Assembly: GCA_902596745.1 (NCBI GenBank)
Contig: CACJUZ010000003.1
Coordinates: forward strand, 1-64,000
Length of the DNA: 64,000 nucleotides
Source of the DNA: an uncultured Pelagibacteraceae bacterium
Lineage (GTDB): Bacteria > Pseudomonadota > Alphaproteobacteria > Pelagibacterales > Pelagibacteraceae
Reading direction: 5' to 3'
Positions within the stretch are counted from its first letter, which is position 1; each line of letters begins with the position of its first letter. Below are positions 37,210-48,532 of this stretch, in pieces. The notes beneath the pieces were generated by a model, which did no database searches, was not told where the DNA came from, and saw nothing but the letters and a program-made list of their open reading frames with translations. A program made the translations under genes and the position numbers.

Positions 37210-38016
37210 ATGGCAATATATGATTGCTTTCAGTTTTTTAATGAGGAACATATAGCTGATTTAAGATTTAACATTTTAAATGAGTTTGTAGACTATTTCG
37301 TAATTGTTGAGTCAACTGTCAATCATCAAGGAAAAGAAAAAAAATTACAATTTGATATAAATAAATATCAAAAATTTAAAAAAAAAATTAAGTATATAAT
37401 TGTCGATGATACTCCAGAAAATATAAAAAAACCACACGAAGGTGGGGAGTCTTTAGTTGAACAGTATCAAAGGAACTCATTAATGAAAATTCTCAATAAA
37501 GCTGATGATGAGGATTTAATTATTTTGTCTGATGTTGATGAAATTCCAAATTTGAAAAAGCTGAATTTATTTAAAAAAAAAAATTTTGCTGTATTTTCAC
37601 AAAGAATGTTTATGTACAAAATTAATTTTTTAAACTTAGATGAAAATAATTGGCATGGTTCAAAAATTTGTTTAAAGAAAAATTTAAAATCTCCTCAATG
37701 GTTAAGAAATTTAAAGTTTAAAAAATACCCTTTTTGGAGAATTGACAAGCCTAAAAATATCCAAATTATTCAAGATGGTGGTTGGCATTTTGCTTATTTA
37801 CAGAGTGCTGAAAATATCTCAAAAAAAATAAGCTCTTTCGCGCACGGAGAGTTTAATAAAGAACATTTAACAAACGAGGCAAAGATAAAAGATAAAATAC
37901 AAAAAGGAGAAGATATATTTGAACGTGGTTTCAAAATTAAAAAAGTAAAAATTGACAATACTTTTCCAGAATATATTCAGAAAAATCAAGATTTGTTAAA
38001 AAATTGGATTGCTTGA
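37210..38016 (+). CDS. GT17 family glycosyltransferase
   Basis: 268 aa. Begins MAIYDCFQFFNEEHIADLRF; FVIVESTVNHQGKEK, the acidic ILSDVDEIPN (D108, D110) and DGGWHFAYL are typical of GT17 (named for the eukaryotic bisecting GlcNAc transferase; bacterial members are uncharacterised surface-glycan enzymes). It closes the exporter/oxygenase group. Its TGA ends two bases before the CCA end of the convergent tRNA-Arg, leaving no room for a terminator. Confidence 0.85.
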   Translation: MAIYDCFQFFNEEHIADLRFNILNEFVDYFVIVESTVNHQGKEKKLQFDINKYQKFKKKIKYIIVDDTPENIKKPHEGGESLVEQYQRNSLMKILNKADDEDLIILSDVDEIPNLKKLNLFKKKNFAVFSQRMFMYKINFLNLDENNWHGSKICLKKNLKSPQWLRNLKFKKYPFWRIDKPKNIQIIQDGGWHFAYLQSAENISKKISSFAHGEFNKEHLTNEAKIKDKIQKGEDIFERGFKIKKVKIDNTFPEYIQKNQDLLKNWIA

Positions 38017-38018
38017 TA

Positions 38019-38095
38019 TGGTGCGCCCGGAAGGATTTGAACCCTCAACCTTCTGATCCGAAGTCAGACGCTCTATCCAGTTGAGCTACGAACGC
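38019..38095 (-). tRNA. tRNA-Arg (anticodon TCG), CCA encoded
   Basis: On the minus strand GCGTTCG pairs with CGGGCGC (with two G-U pairs), discriminator A and encoded CCA. Anticodon arm TCTGA-CTTCGGA-TCAGA gives TCG; D arm GCTCAACTGGATAGAGC and T arm with TTCAAAT are normal. Confidence 0.97.
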
Positions 38096-38104
38096 ACAAG
38101 TAGT

Positions 38105-38132
38105 AATTTAAATTAAATGAAAAATAAAACAA
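38105..38132 (-). promoter_or_regulatory. Possible promoter of tRNA-Arg inside the rluD start
   Basis: On the minus strand TTGTTT (38132-38127), a 16-base spacer and TAAATT (38110-38105) precede the tRNA by 9 bases. The -35 would fall within the first codons of rluD, which starts at 38117 on the other strand. Confidence 0.35.
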
Positions 38133-39100
38133 TTAAAATATTATCTAGCTCCTCAGATACAGGAAAAAGGATAGATATTTTTTTATCCGAAAAATTAAAA
38201 GAATTGACTAGATCTAATATTAAAAAACTAATTAATCAAAAAAAAATAACAATTAATAATGTTATTGTAGAGGCGCAATCTAAGAAAGTTAAAGATGATG
38301 ATGAAATAACTATAATTTTACAAGAAGGTGTAAATGATAAAATAATTCCTTTAAAAAAAAAATTGGATATCGTTTATGAGGATAAAGACTTGATGATTAT
38401 TAATAAACCTCAAGGAATGGTTGTGCACCCAGGTGCGGGAAATAAGATTAATACATTGGTAAATATTCTGGTTGGAAGCTATAAAAAAAAATTGTCTAAT
38501 TTGAGTGGATCAACGAGACCAGGAATTGTTCATAGATTAGATAAAGATACTAGTGGATTATTAGTTATTGCAAAAAATAATTTCACTCACGCTGATTTGG
38601 GTCGTCAATTTAGCGAACATTCAATAAAAAGAAAATACGTAGCTCTAATTTGGGGAGTTTTAAGACCTTTAGAGGGAACGATTGAAACATTTATCACTAG
38701 AAGTAAAAGAAATAGACAACTTATGACGACAGACGAATTTAAAGGAAAAAAAGCAATTACAAAATATTCAATAAAAAAGGTTTTTAATAAAAAAAATGTT
38801 CCTAAAATAAGTTTAGTAGAATTTGAATTAAAAACCGGGAGAACTCATCAAATCAGAGTTCATATGATCTATAAAGGTACGAGTTTACTTGGAGATCAAA
38901 AATATCGTAAAAAAAATATGAAATTTAAGAAAATAGATAAAACATTTGAAGAAATATTAAATTCATTTAAAGGACAAGTTTTACACGCTGCTACATTAGG
39001 ATTTTGTCATCCTAGAAACTTAAAAAAAGTAGAATATAAAATAAAATTACCCATAAAATTTAAAAAATTAGTTGATTATCTTGAAAATTTAAAGAATTAA
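38117..39100 (+). CDS. rluD: 23S rRNA pseudouridine synthase RluD family
   Basis: 327 aa: N-terminal S4 RNA-binding domain (about 17-70), then the RluA/RluD catalytic domain with INKPQGMVVHPGAG, catalytic D142 in HRLDKDTSGLLV and KTGRTHQIRVHM. It should modify helix 69 of 23S rRNA (1911/1915/1917 positions in E. coli). It is followed 20 bases later by rpoH, a neighbour often seen in alphaproteobacteria. Assignment within RluA/C/D is by the N-terminal S4 domain and motifs. Confidence 0.9.
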   Translation: MKNKTIKILSSSSDTGKRIDIFLSEKLKELTRSNIKKLINQKKITINNVIVEAQSKKVKDDDEITIILQEGVNDKIIPLKKKLDIVYEDKDLMIINKPQGMVVHPGAGNKINTLVNILVGSYKKKLSNLSGSTRPGIVHRLDKDTSGLLVIAKNNFTHADLGRQFSEHSIKRKYVALIWGVLRPLEGTIETFITRSKRNRQLMTTDEFKGKKAITKYSIKKVFNKKNVPKISLVEFELKTGRTHQIRVHMIYKGTSLLGDQKYRKKNMKFKKIDKTFEEILNSFKGQVLHAATLGFCHPRNLKKVEYKIKLPIKFKKLVDYLENLKN

Positions 39101-39120
39101 AATTATATAGTTATTTAATA

Positions 39121-40017
39121 ATGACTAAAGATAAAGAAATATCTAACCTACCCTCTCCTGCTTCAGGAAGTTTGTCTTTATATTTATCGCAAATTAAAAA
39201 GTTCCCAATGCTGGACGCAGAAGAGGAATACTTGCTTGCAAAAAATTGGAGAGAAAGAGGTAATTTAAAAGCTGCACATAAGTTAGTTACAAGCCACCTA
39301 AGGCTCGTCGCAAAAATTGCTATGGGGTACAGGGGATACGGTTTACCAGTTAGTGAACTAATTTCAGAAGGAAATATAGGTTTGATGCAGGCAGTGAAAA
39401 AATTTGATCCAGATAAGGGATTTCGACTTGCAACATATGCAATGTGGTGGATTAAAGCTTCAATTCAAGAGTATGTTTTAAGGTCTTGGAGTTTGGTCAA
39501 AATGGGAACGACAACAGCACAAAAGAAACTTTTTTTTAATCTTAAAAAAATTAAAAATCAAATTGCTCCAGAACAAGAGGGGGATTTGAGAGTTAATCAG
39601 GTTGAAGAAATTTCTAAAAGGTTAAATGTAGACTCGGATGAAGTAGTAAACATGAATAGAAGAATGATGGGGCAAGAAAAATCTCTTAATAGTCCTATCA
39701 AAGCAGGAGAAACTGATGAATGGCAAGATTGGTTAGTAGATGAAAACTTAGATCAAGAACTGCTTTTATCTCAAAAACAGGAATTCGATGATAGAAAAGA
39801 GTTATTAAAAAATGCAATGGATATTCTTAATGAGAGAGAAACTGAGATTTTAAAAGCTCGAAGGTTAAGTGAAAACCCTAAAACCTTAGAGGAACTGAGC
39901 ACTAAATTTAAGATTAGCAGAGAAAGGGTTAGACAGATTGAGACAAAAGCTTTTGAGAAATTACAAAAATCAATGATAAATGCCAGTAAATCAAAAAATC
40001 TGCTTCCTAAAAATTAA
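39121..40017 (+). CDS. rpoH: RNA polymerase sigma-32 (heat-shock) factor
   Basis: 298 aa. Region 1.2/2 begins LSLYLSQIKKFPMLDAEEEYLLA; region 2.1-2.4 has AHKLVTSHLRLVAKIAMGYRGYGLP, ISEGNIGLMQAVKKFDPDKGFRLATYAMWWI; the RpoH box QKKLFFNLKK is present; region 4 ends with KFKISRERVRQIETKAFEKL (residues quoted in short parts). It directs heat-shock transcription; ftsH, encoded at 44517, is the protease that degrades sigma-32 in enterobacteria. It converges on purA with a one-base gap. Confidence 0.96.
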   Translation: MTKDKEISNLPSPASGSLSLYLSQIKKFPMLDAEEEYLLAKNWRERGNLKAAHKLVTSHLRLVAKIAMGYRGYGLPVSELISEGNIGLMQAVKKFDPDKGFRLATYAMWWIKASIQEYVLRSWSLVKMGTTTAQKKLFFNLKKIKNQIAPEQEGDLRVNQVEEISKRLNVDSDEVVNMNRRMMGQEKSLNSPIKAGETDEWQDWLVDENLDQELLLSQKQEFDDRKELLKNAMDILNERETEILKARRLSENPKTLEELSTKFKISRERVRQIETKAFEKLQKSMINASKSKNLLPKN

Positions 40018-40018
40018 T

Positions 40019-42123
<2,105 letters not shown>

Positions 42124-43455
42124 TTATTTTATTGAGTTCTTTATTATTTTAATACATTTTAAAATTAAACTCTTATCATATGACTCTGCCATTACCCTAA
42201 TCTTTGGTTCCGTTCCAGATTTTCTTACTAAAATTCTTCCTTTTTGGCCCATTAACTTGTTTGCTTTTTTTATTGCTCTTTTACATTTATCTTTACTAAT
42301 TACACTTTTATCTTTTACAACAACATTTTCCAAAATTTGTGGTAATGGTTTGAATACATTGAGTAGATTACTAGCTTTTTTTCCTTTTCTTAAAGAAAAT
42401 AAAACTTCTAGAGCTACAAGTAAACCGTCCCCGGTTGTAGCAAATTTACCTAAAATTATATGACCAGATTGTTCACCGCCAAGGTTAAAATTTAATTTTT
42501 TCATTTTTTCTTTAACATACCTGTCGCCTACTTTAGATCTTGAAAATTTTATTTTTTGTTTTTTTAAAAATTGCTCGAGCCCATAATTAGACATTAGAGT
42601 ACCTACAACTCCACCTTTAAGAATTTTTTTAGATTTCCATCTTCTTGCTAACATTGCAATGATTTGATCGCCATCTACAATTTTTCCGTTTTCATCACAC
42701 ATTATAATTCTGTCTGCATCACCATCAAAAGAAATTCCGACATGTGCTTTGAATTTTTTTACTGCAGTTTTAATTTTTGATGGGTGGGTAGATCCACAAT
42801 TTTCATTTATATTTAAACCATCTGGTTTAATTCCAATTGAAAACACTTTTGCTCCTAGTTCTCTAAGAAGCTTTGGAGCAGCTTTATAGCAAGCTCCATT
42901 GGCGCAATCTAAGACTATCTTTGTTCCTTTTAAGTTAAAGTTTTTAGGAAAATTATGTTTCAAGATATTTATATATTTGTCATTTCCGTCTTCTAACCTT
43001 TTCACTCTTCCTAGTAACTTTGGATTGGTAAGTTGTTTAGTATTTTTTGTATCAATTAATTTTTCAATTTTTTTTTCTATCTTGTCTGATAGTTTCATTC
43101 CGTCGGGTCCAAATAATTTTAGACCATTATCATAAAATGGATTATGTGAGGCAGTAATCATAATACCCATATTTGCTTTCATAGACTTGGTTAGCATAGC
43201 AAGTCCGTTAGTAGGTAAAGGTCCTAAAGTAAAAACATGCATACCGCCTGAAACTAACCCAGATACTAAAGCCGGTTCTAAAGTGTATCCTGATAACCTT
43301 GTGTCTTTAGCTATTATTGCGATTTGTTTAGACTTTTTAAGATTTTTAAAATACGTGCCAGATGCTAAGCCAAATTTAAAAAATTTTTCTCCTGTTATAT
43401 TTCCTTGATTAACAGTTCCTCTTATACCATCAGTGCCAAAATATTTATTTTTCAT
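42124..43455 (-). CDS. glmM: Phosphoglucosamine mutase
   Basis: 443 aa. YFGTDGIRGTVNQG at the N-terminus, the phospho-Ser loop GIMITASHNPFYDNGLK, metal loop SFDGDADRIIM, sugar loop GGEQSGHII and phosphate loop RKSGTEPKIRVM. It converts GlcN-6-P to GlcN-1-P for peptidoglycan and LPS. It overlaps folP by one base; ftsH-folP-glmM is a widely conserved order. Confidence 0.97.
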   Translation of the reverse strand: MKNKYFGTDGIRGTVNQGNITGEKFFKFGLASGTYFKNLKKSKQIAIIAKDTRLSGYTLEPALVSGLVSGGMHVFTLGPLPTNGLAMLTKSMKANMGIMITASHNPFYDNGLKLFGPDGMKLSDKIEKKIEKLIDTKNTKQLTNPKLLGRVKRLEDGNDKYINILKHNFPKNFNLKGTKIVLDCANGACYKAAPKLLRELGAKVFSIGIKPDGLNINENCGSTHPSKIKTAVKKFKAHVGISFDGDADRIIMCDENGKIVDGDQIIAMLARRWKSKKILKGGVVGTLMSNYGLEQFLKKQKIKFSRSKVGDRYVKEKMKKLNFNLGGEQSGHIILGKFATTGDGLLVALEVLFSLRKGKKASNLLNVFKPLPQILENVVVKDKSVISKDKCKRAIKKANKLMGQKGRILVRKSGTEPKIRVMAESYDKSLILKCIKIIKNSIK

Positions 43456-44513
43456 TAATTTGATATTATTTTTTTAAAAACCAGAATTCCTTGTTTCACC
43501 TCTTTTACATTATGCACTCTAAAAATTTGTACACCTTGCGATAATAAGAAAAGAACTGAAGCTAAAGTTCCGCCAGTTCTGTCTTTACTATCATACTTTC
43601 CAGATATTTGATTGATAAATCTTTTTCTAGATGTCCCAACTAAAATAGGAAAGCCAAGACTATGAAACAAAGAAATTTTAGAAATTAAAGTCAAATTATG
43701 TTTCAAATTTTTACCGAAGCCAATACCTGGATCTAAAATAATTTTTTTATTATCAAATTTTTTTTTATTTTTTTCAAAATAATCATAGATATCCAACAAA
43801 ACGTTTTTGTAGCTTGGATTCTTCTGCATTGTGTCTGGTGTTCCCTGCATATGATGAAGTACTTTTGCGATGTTATATTTTTTTAATTTTTTTAACGAAT
43901 TTTTATCATAATTAAAACCTGAAATATCATTTATTAAATTGACTCCATGTTTAATACTTCTGACCATTAAATCTGATTTTCTTGTATCAATTGAGAGGCA
44001 AGTTTTCTTGTATTTTTTTTTGAATTTTCCAATTACAAATTTAATTCTTTTCCATTCTACCTCTGGTTTGATAGTTTTTGAACCTGGTCTGGTAGACTCC
44101 CCTCCTACATCAATAATGTCTGCACCAGATAAAATCATTTCCTTGACGTGCTTTAATGATTTATTATTATTATTAAATTTGCCACCATCAGAAAAACTAT
44201 CTGGAGTTAAATTTAAAATCCCCATTATACAAGGTTCTAAAAATTTAACGTTGTTAAGAAAATTTTTTCTCTTAGAAATTATATTTTTTAGGTCTTTTCG
44301 TACTTTACTCCTTAATAGAGTGCCTAATGTATTTATTTTTTTATAGTTTATGGTTTTAGAATAAATTTTATTCTTATTTCTGGAAATTATTTCTATTTCA
44401 TCAAAGGAAATATTTTTATTTCCACATAGAGGTAAAGCTTTTTTTGAGTTAATTAATCGTTTTGCTATTGGACCATATTTAAAATTACACGCTCTTGTGT
44501 AATATCTAATCAT
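43455..44513 (-). CDS. folP: Dihydropteroate synthase
   Basis: 352 aa. The TIM-barrel core starts about residue 94: CIMGILNLTPDSFSDGG, VGGESTRPGS, LSIDTRKSDL, INDISGF, ILDPGIGFGK and LVGTSRKRFI. It joins PABA to hydroxymethylpterin-PP in folate synthesis. The extra N-terminal ~90 residues (beginning YYTRACNFKYGP) are longer than the E. coli enzyme but resemble the extension of alphaproteobacterial DHPS. It is three bases downstream of ftsH. Confidence 0.95.
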   Translation of the reverse strand: MIRYYTRACNFKYGPIAKRLINSKKALPLCGNKNISFDEIEIISRNKNKIYSKTINYKKINTLGTLLRSKVRKDLKNIISKRKNFLNNVKFLEPCIMGILNLTPDSFSDGGKFNNNNKSLKHVKEMILSGADIIDVGGESTRPGSKTIKPEVEWKRIKFVIGKFKKKYKKTCLSIDTRKSDLMVRSIKHGVNLINDISGFNYDKNSLKKLKKYNIAKVLHHMQGTPDTMQKNPSYKNVLLDIYDYFEKNKKKFDNKKIILDPGIGFGKNLKHNLTLISKISLFHSLGFPILVGTSRKRFINQISGKYDSKDRTGGTLASVLFLLSQGVQIFRVHNVKEVKQGILVFKKIISN

Positions 44514-44516
44514 TTA

Positions 44517-46412
44517 TTAAACTACAGGCTTTGGTTTTAAACCTATTGTTCCTAAAGCTGAAGTTTCTTTAGTATCTTCTTTTGAATCGCTTTCGAATGA
44601 TCTTGTTGGTTTTTTATCTTTTAAGATTAAATCTCTTATTTCATCTCCTGATAAAGTCTCATAAACTAACAAAGCTTTTGCGATTTTATGAAGGTCGTCT
44701 ATTTTTTCTGTAAGAACAGCTCTGGCTCTTTCATATCCTTTATCAACTATTTTTTTAACTTCTGAGTCAACTTTCCTTGCAGTTTCTTCGGACATATTCT
44801 GTTGTTTGGTGACAGATCTGCCTAAGAAAACTTCTTCTTCATTTTCACCGTAAGCTATAGTACCTAATTCTGCACTCATTCCATATTTAGTGACCATATT
44901 TTTTGCCATCTTCGTTACCATATCAATATCAGATGAAGCCCCTGATGTTACTTTATCGTGACCAAAGATAATTTCTTCGGCTATTCTTCCACCCATAGCT
45001 ACAGCTATATCTGAATGCATTTTTTCTCTTGTTACAGAAAGTTGATCTCTTTCAGGTAATCTCATTACCATACCTAATGCACGCCCTCTTGGAATAATTG
45101 TTGCCTTATGGATCGGATCTGAAGCTTTTTCGTTTAAAGCTACAATAGCATGACCTCCTTCGTGGTATGCGGTTAGTTTTTTTTCATCTTCACTCATTAC
45201 CATTGATCTTCTCTCAGCGCCCATCATGACTTTATCCTTAGCTTCTTCCACATCAGACATTGTTACTACTCTTTTATTTTTTCTTGCTGCTAAAAGTGCT
45301 GACTCATTTACTAGATTTGCCAAATCAGCTCCAGAAAATCCAGGAGTTCCTCTTGCTATAGTTCTTAATTTCACGTCAGGACCAGTATTGATTTTTTTAA
45401 TATGAACTTTTAAGATTGCTTCTCTTCCTATAATATCTGGGTTGCCTACTACTACTTGTCTATCAAATCTTCCAGGTCTAAGTAAAGCGGGATCTAAAAC
45501 ATCTGGTCTGTTTGTTGCAGCAATTAGAATTATACCTTCATTTGTATCAAAGCCATCCATTTCAACTAATAATTGGTTTAAAGTTTGTTCTCTCTCATCA
45601 TTACCGCCACCGAGACCTGCCCCTCTACTTCTACCAACAGCATCTATTTCATCAATAAAAATTATACAAGGTGAGTTTTTTTTACCTTGTTCAAACATAT
45701 CTCTTACTCTTGATGCTCCAACACCAACGAACATTTCAACAAAATCAGATCCAGAAATAGAAAAGAAAGGAACATTGGCCTCTCCAGCAATCGCTTTTGC
45801 TAATAAAGTTTTTCCTGTGCCTGGTGGTCCAATAAGCAGTGCACCTTTTGGAATTTTGCCTCCAAGTCTACTAAATTTTTTTGGATCTTTTAAAAATTCT
45901 ACTATTTCTTCAACTTCTTCTTTAGCCTCTTCAACGCCTGCAACATCATTAAATGTTACCTTTCCAGTTGCTTCATTTAATAATTTTGCTTTAGACCTTC
46001 CAAAGCCCATTGCACCACCTTTTCCACCTTGCATTTGACGCATAAAAAAGATCCATACTCCTATTAATAAAAGCATTGGAAACCATGAAAGTAATATTCC
46101 TAACAAAGAAGGCATTTTATCCTCTTTTGGAGAAGCAGTTATACTCACGCCCTTGTCGGATAATTTTTCAACAAGATTTGGATAGTTTGGAGAAAACGTT
46201 TTAAAATTGTTTCCATCAGCAAGCACACCAGAAATATTATTACCTTGAATTTGGACTTCAACAACTCTCCCAGAGTCAACTTCGGTTAGAAACTTTGAGA
46301 AAGCCATTTCTTTATTGCTTTGATTGATCTTTTGAGGATCTTGAAACATATTAAACAGTCCAACTGATAGGAAAATTATAATAGCCCACATTAAGAGATT
46401 TTTTATATTCAT
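44517..46412 (-). CDS. ftsH: ATP-dependent zinc metalloprotease FtsH
   Basis: 631 aa: N-terminal transmembrane helix (8-24), a periplasmic domain, a second helix (about 104-124), AAA domain with Walker A GPPGTGKT (195-202), SRH region and the zinc site HEGGH (417-421). It degrades membrane and some soluble proteins, including sigma-32 in enterobacteria. It is preceded by a 91-base gap with two direct repeats and by tilS, and followed by folP and glmM. Confidence 0.98.
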   Translation of the reverse strand: MNIKNLLMWAIIIFLSVGLFNMFQDPQKINQSNKEMAFSKFLTEVDSGRVVEVQIQGNNISGVLADGNNFKTFSPNYPNLVEKLSDKGVSITASPKEDKMPSLLGILLSWFPMLLLIGVWIFFMRQMQGGKGGAMGFGRSKAKLLNEATGKVTFNDVAGVEEAKEEVEEIVEFLKDPKKFSRLGGKIPKGALLIGPPGTGKTLLAKAIAGEANVPFFSISGSDFVEMFVGVGASRVRDMFEQGKKNSPCIIFIDEIDAVGRSRGAGLGGGNDEREQTLNQLLVEMDGFDTNEGIILIAATNRPDVLDPALLRPGRFDRQVVVGNPDIIGREAILKVHIKKINTGPDVKLRTIARGTPGFSGADLANLVNESALLAARKNKRVVTMSDVEEAKDKVMMGAERRSMVMSEDEKKLTAYHEGGHAIVALNEKASDPIHKATIIPRGRALGMVMRLPERDQLSVTREKMHSDIAVAMGGRIAEEIIFGHDKVTSGASSDIDMVTKMAKNMVTKYGMSAELGTIAYGENEEEVFLGRSVTKQQNMSEETARKVDSEVKKIVDKGYERARAVLTEKIDDLHKIAKALLVYETLSGDEIRDLILKDKKPTRSFESDSKEDTKETSALGTIGLKPKPVV

Positions 46413-46423
46413 AATTTTTAAAT

Positions 46424-46454
46424 AAGTATTATTCTATAATAAACAAGTATTATT
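46424..46454 (-). repeat. Two direct repeats upstream of ftsH
   Basis: AAGTATTATT (plus-strand reading) occurs at 46424-46433 and 46445-46454, 21 bases start to start, i.e. two helical turns. The pair lies 12 bases upstream of the ftsH start. It could be a regulator site or coincidence in AT-rich DNA; no heat-shock consensus was seen. Confidence 0.35.
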
Positions 46455-46503
46455 TGATAAAAAAATCATTGTAAATATGGCAAAATATCTTCGATAAAAC
46501 CTC

Positions 46504-47529
46504 TTATTGCAATGATTTTTCAATAAAAATGTTATTATTTCTGTTTATTAACAAACATCCGCCTAGCTGATGTTTTGTTTCTTTTGATGTATTTAAGAAT
46601 TTTAGAGCAGTTGATATCTTTTTTGATCTAGGTGGATAATCCAGTCTATTAATAGATTTAATTGCAAATCCTAGTATTCTTATTTGAAGCTCTTCATTTA
46701 AGTAATAAAGTTCTTTTTTTTTCAAAAAAATTTTTCTACCTCTCTTTTTGACTACTTTTTTAAACATCTCTTTGAAATAGAAATTTAAGGTTTTACCTGA
46801 TGACTTTAAGTTATTGATAGATTTAATAATTTGTTCATCTCCTATTCCATATTTGTTCAAAATTGGTAAAAGCTTTCTAATATTAGATCTTAGGAATTTT
46901 TTATTGTTATTACTTGGATCCTTAATAAAGTTTCCAAATACTTTTTTAGAAGTAAAAATTAAATCTTTCTTATTTTGATTAAGGAATGGCCTAAATATTT
47001 TTATATTAGCGTCCAAAATTGATGTTAAACTCATAGCTGATAAACCTTGGACCCCGCTTCCTCTAGAAAGTCTTATTAAAAAAGTCTCGATTTGATCATT
47101 TTTGTGATGTGCTGTTAGCACCAATTTAATTTTGTTTTTTTTACACTCTTGTCTAAAAAACATGTATCTAATTTTTCTTGCATTATGCTGAATATTTTTA
47201 ACTATTTTTTTTTTATTGTTAATAACTTTTAAGGAAATATTTTGTTTTTTAAGAAGTTTCTTTACTTGTTCAGACTCTTTTAACGAGTTTTTTCTTATTC
47301 CATGATTAATATGAATATAATTAAATTTAAATTTTTTATTATTTGACTCAAGTGCTTTACACATTGCTGCAAGAGCTAAACTATCTGGACCTCCTGAAAC
47401 AGCTACTAAAAACTTGCTTGTTTTAAATTTTGAAATTTTTTTTTTAAAATCTGTATATAAACTTAAAATTTGCTCTGACTTTGAGAAGCAATTTTTATGA
47501 CTTAGAACAATTGAATTTTTTTTGCTCAT
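46504..47529 (-). CDS. tilS: tRNA(Ile)-lysidine synthetase
   Basis: 341 aa, shorter than the ~430 of E. coli and similar to the small form. PP-loop AVSGGPDSLALAA at about 43-55, INHGIRKNS, TAHHKNDQIETFLIRLSRGSG and RPFLNQNKKDL. It lysidinylates C34 of tRNA-Ile2 so that it reads AUA, a frequent codon in this AT-rich genome. The ATG lies inside cpoB (35-base overlap); the PP-loop sits about 20 residues later than in E. coli, but I see no closer ATG. Confidence 0.95.
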   Translation of the reverse strand: MSKKNSIVLSHKNCFSKSEQILSLYTDFKKKISKFKTSKFLVAVSGGPDSLALAAMCKALESNNKKFKFNYIHINHGIRKNSLKESEQVKKLLKKQNISLKVINNKKKIVKNIQHNARKIRYMFFRQECKKNKIKLVLTAHHKNDQIETFLIRLSRGSGVQGLSAMSLTSILDANIKIFRPFLNQNKKDLIFTSKKVFGNFIKDPSNNNKKFLRSNIRKLLPILNKYGIGDEQIIKSINNLKSSGKTLNFYFKEMFKKVVKKRGRKIFLKKKELYYLNEELQIRILGFAIKSINRLDYPPRSKKISTALKFLNTSKETKHQLGGCLLINRNNNIFIEKSLQ

Positions 47530-48448
47530 ACTGAGCTTTTTGTAACACAGACTTGCTCGCTTTTGGATATTGTTTTTTAATTCCAGTAATCATTGTGCAG
47601 CCTTGTTCTTTTTCACCAAGTTGAACCATGGTAATTCCTAATTTTAAAAGATTATCAGGAGCTTTTTCACTTTTAGGATAATTTTGATATCCGTCTAAAT
47701 ATGCCGTAGCAGCATCTGAGTATAATTGTCTTATTCTAAATGTCTCTCCATACCAATATTGAGCACTTCCTGCTAAGTCGTGCCCTTTATTTTTATCTAT
47801 GAATTCTTTTAAAGCAAATTCTGCAGTTTCATAATCTCCAATTTTCATAAAACTTATTGCAAAATCATATTGTTCTTTTGGAGATTTGTCGGGTAATAAA
47901 GACTCTGACCTCTCCGCCTCTGAAGTAGTGACTGCTGCCGTTGTGCCAACTGAAACTGTTTCTTGATTTTCTGGTAGATTATCCAAAGAATATCCTGGGG
48001 TTGCACCTAGATCTTGTGGCTTACTTGTTCCAGGAAGTTTAGCTTTCTTTTTATTAATAGTTTTTTTGGGATCAATATTTTCTAAATCCGAAAATCTCAT
48101 TTGGTTATCTGATTGCATCTTAGTTATTCTTGAAGATAACTTATCCATTTTAAAGTTTACTTCTTCAAATTTATTTGTGAGCTCTCTAAATTGTTCCTCT
48201 ATTTCATTAAGACGTAATAAATGTTTAGTAAGTACATCTTCATTTAGATTATTTACGTTTGTCGATTTACTTTTATCTACTATATCTGAATTTTTGTAAA
48301 ACGCTTTTTCTAAGGTTTTCAAATCTTGCGATATAATTTGAATTTGATCAATGATAGCGTCAACTTTTTCTTCTGAGTATAAGAAATTAAAATTTAACAA
48401 AGTTAAAGTAATAATTAAAAATGAAATTTTTTTTTTGATAAAGTTCAT
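47495..48448 (-). CDS. cpoB: Tol-Pal system protein CpoB/YbgF
   Basis: 317 aa. N-terminal signal peptide (about 1-25), a coiled-coil trimerisation region (about 60-115), a Ser/Thr/Pro-rich linker and a C-terminal TPR domain beginning KEQYDFAISFMKIGDYETAE, with YWYGETFRIRQLYSDA. It coordinates peptidoglycan synthesis with outer-membrane constriction in E. coli. It lies after pal on the same strand but beyond a strong terminator. Confidence 0.92.
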   Translation of the reverse strand: MNFIKKKISFLIITLTLLNFNFLYSEEKVDAIIDQIQIISQDLKTLEKAFYKNSDIVDKSKSTNVNNLNEDVLTKHLLRLNEIEEQFRELTNKFEEVNFKMDKLSSRITKMQSDNQMRFSDLENIDPKKTINKKKAKLPGTSKPQDLGATPGYSLDNLPENQETVSVGTTAAVTTSEAERSESLLPDKSPKEQYDFAISFMKIGDYETAEFALKEFIDKNKGHDLAGSAQYWYGETFRIRQLYSDAATAYLDGYQNYPKSEKAPDNLLKLGITMVQLGEKEQGCTMITGIKKQYPKASKSVLQKAQYEQKKFNCSKS

Positions 48449-48480
48449 AATGTTTTTTTAGTTATACATAATGGCAAAAA

Positions 48481-48510
48481 AAAGACCCTTTGCTATAGCA
48501 AAGGGTCTTT
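48481..48510 (-). terminator. Strong intrinsic terminator after pal
   Basis: AAAGACCCTTTGC (48481-48493) and GCAAAGGGTCTTT (48498-48510) form a 13-bp stem with a TATA loop. On the minus strand the stem runs into a run of eight T. It ends the pal transcript 22 bases after its stop, before cpoB. Confidence 0.93.
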
Positions 48511-48532
48511 ATAAAGTATTTATTATATAAGG

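Noticed and set aside
45442..46038. Long open frame of 198 codons on the plus strand opposite ftsH
   Set aside because: It is antisense to a fully conserved AAA domain; its composition (Pro/Ser/Ile-rich) reflects the complementary codons of ftsH and it has no recognisable motif or start signal.
46462..46523. ATCATTG...CAATGAT inverted repeat around the tilS end as a terminator
   Set aside because: The arms are 7 bp, AT-rich and more than 40 bases apart; no U-run follows.
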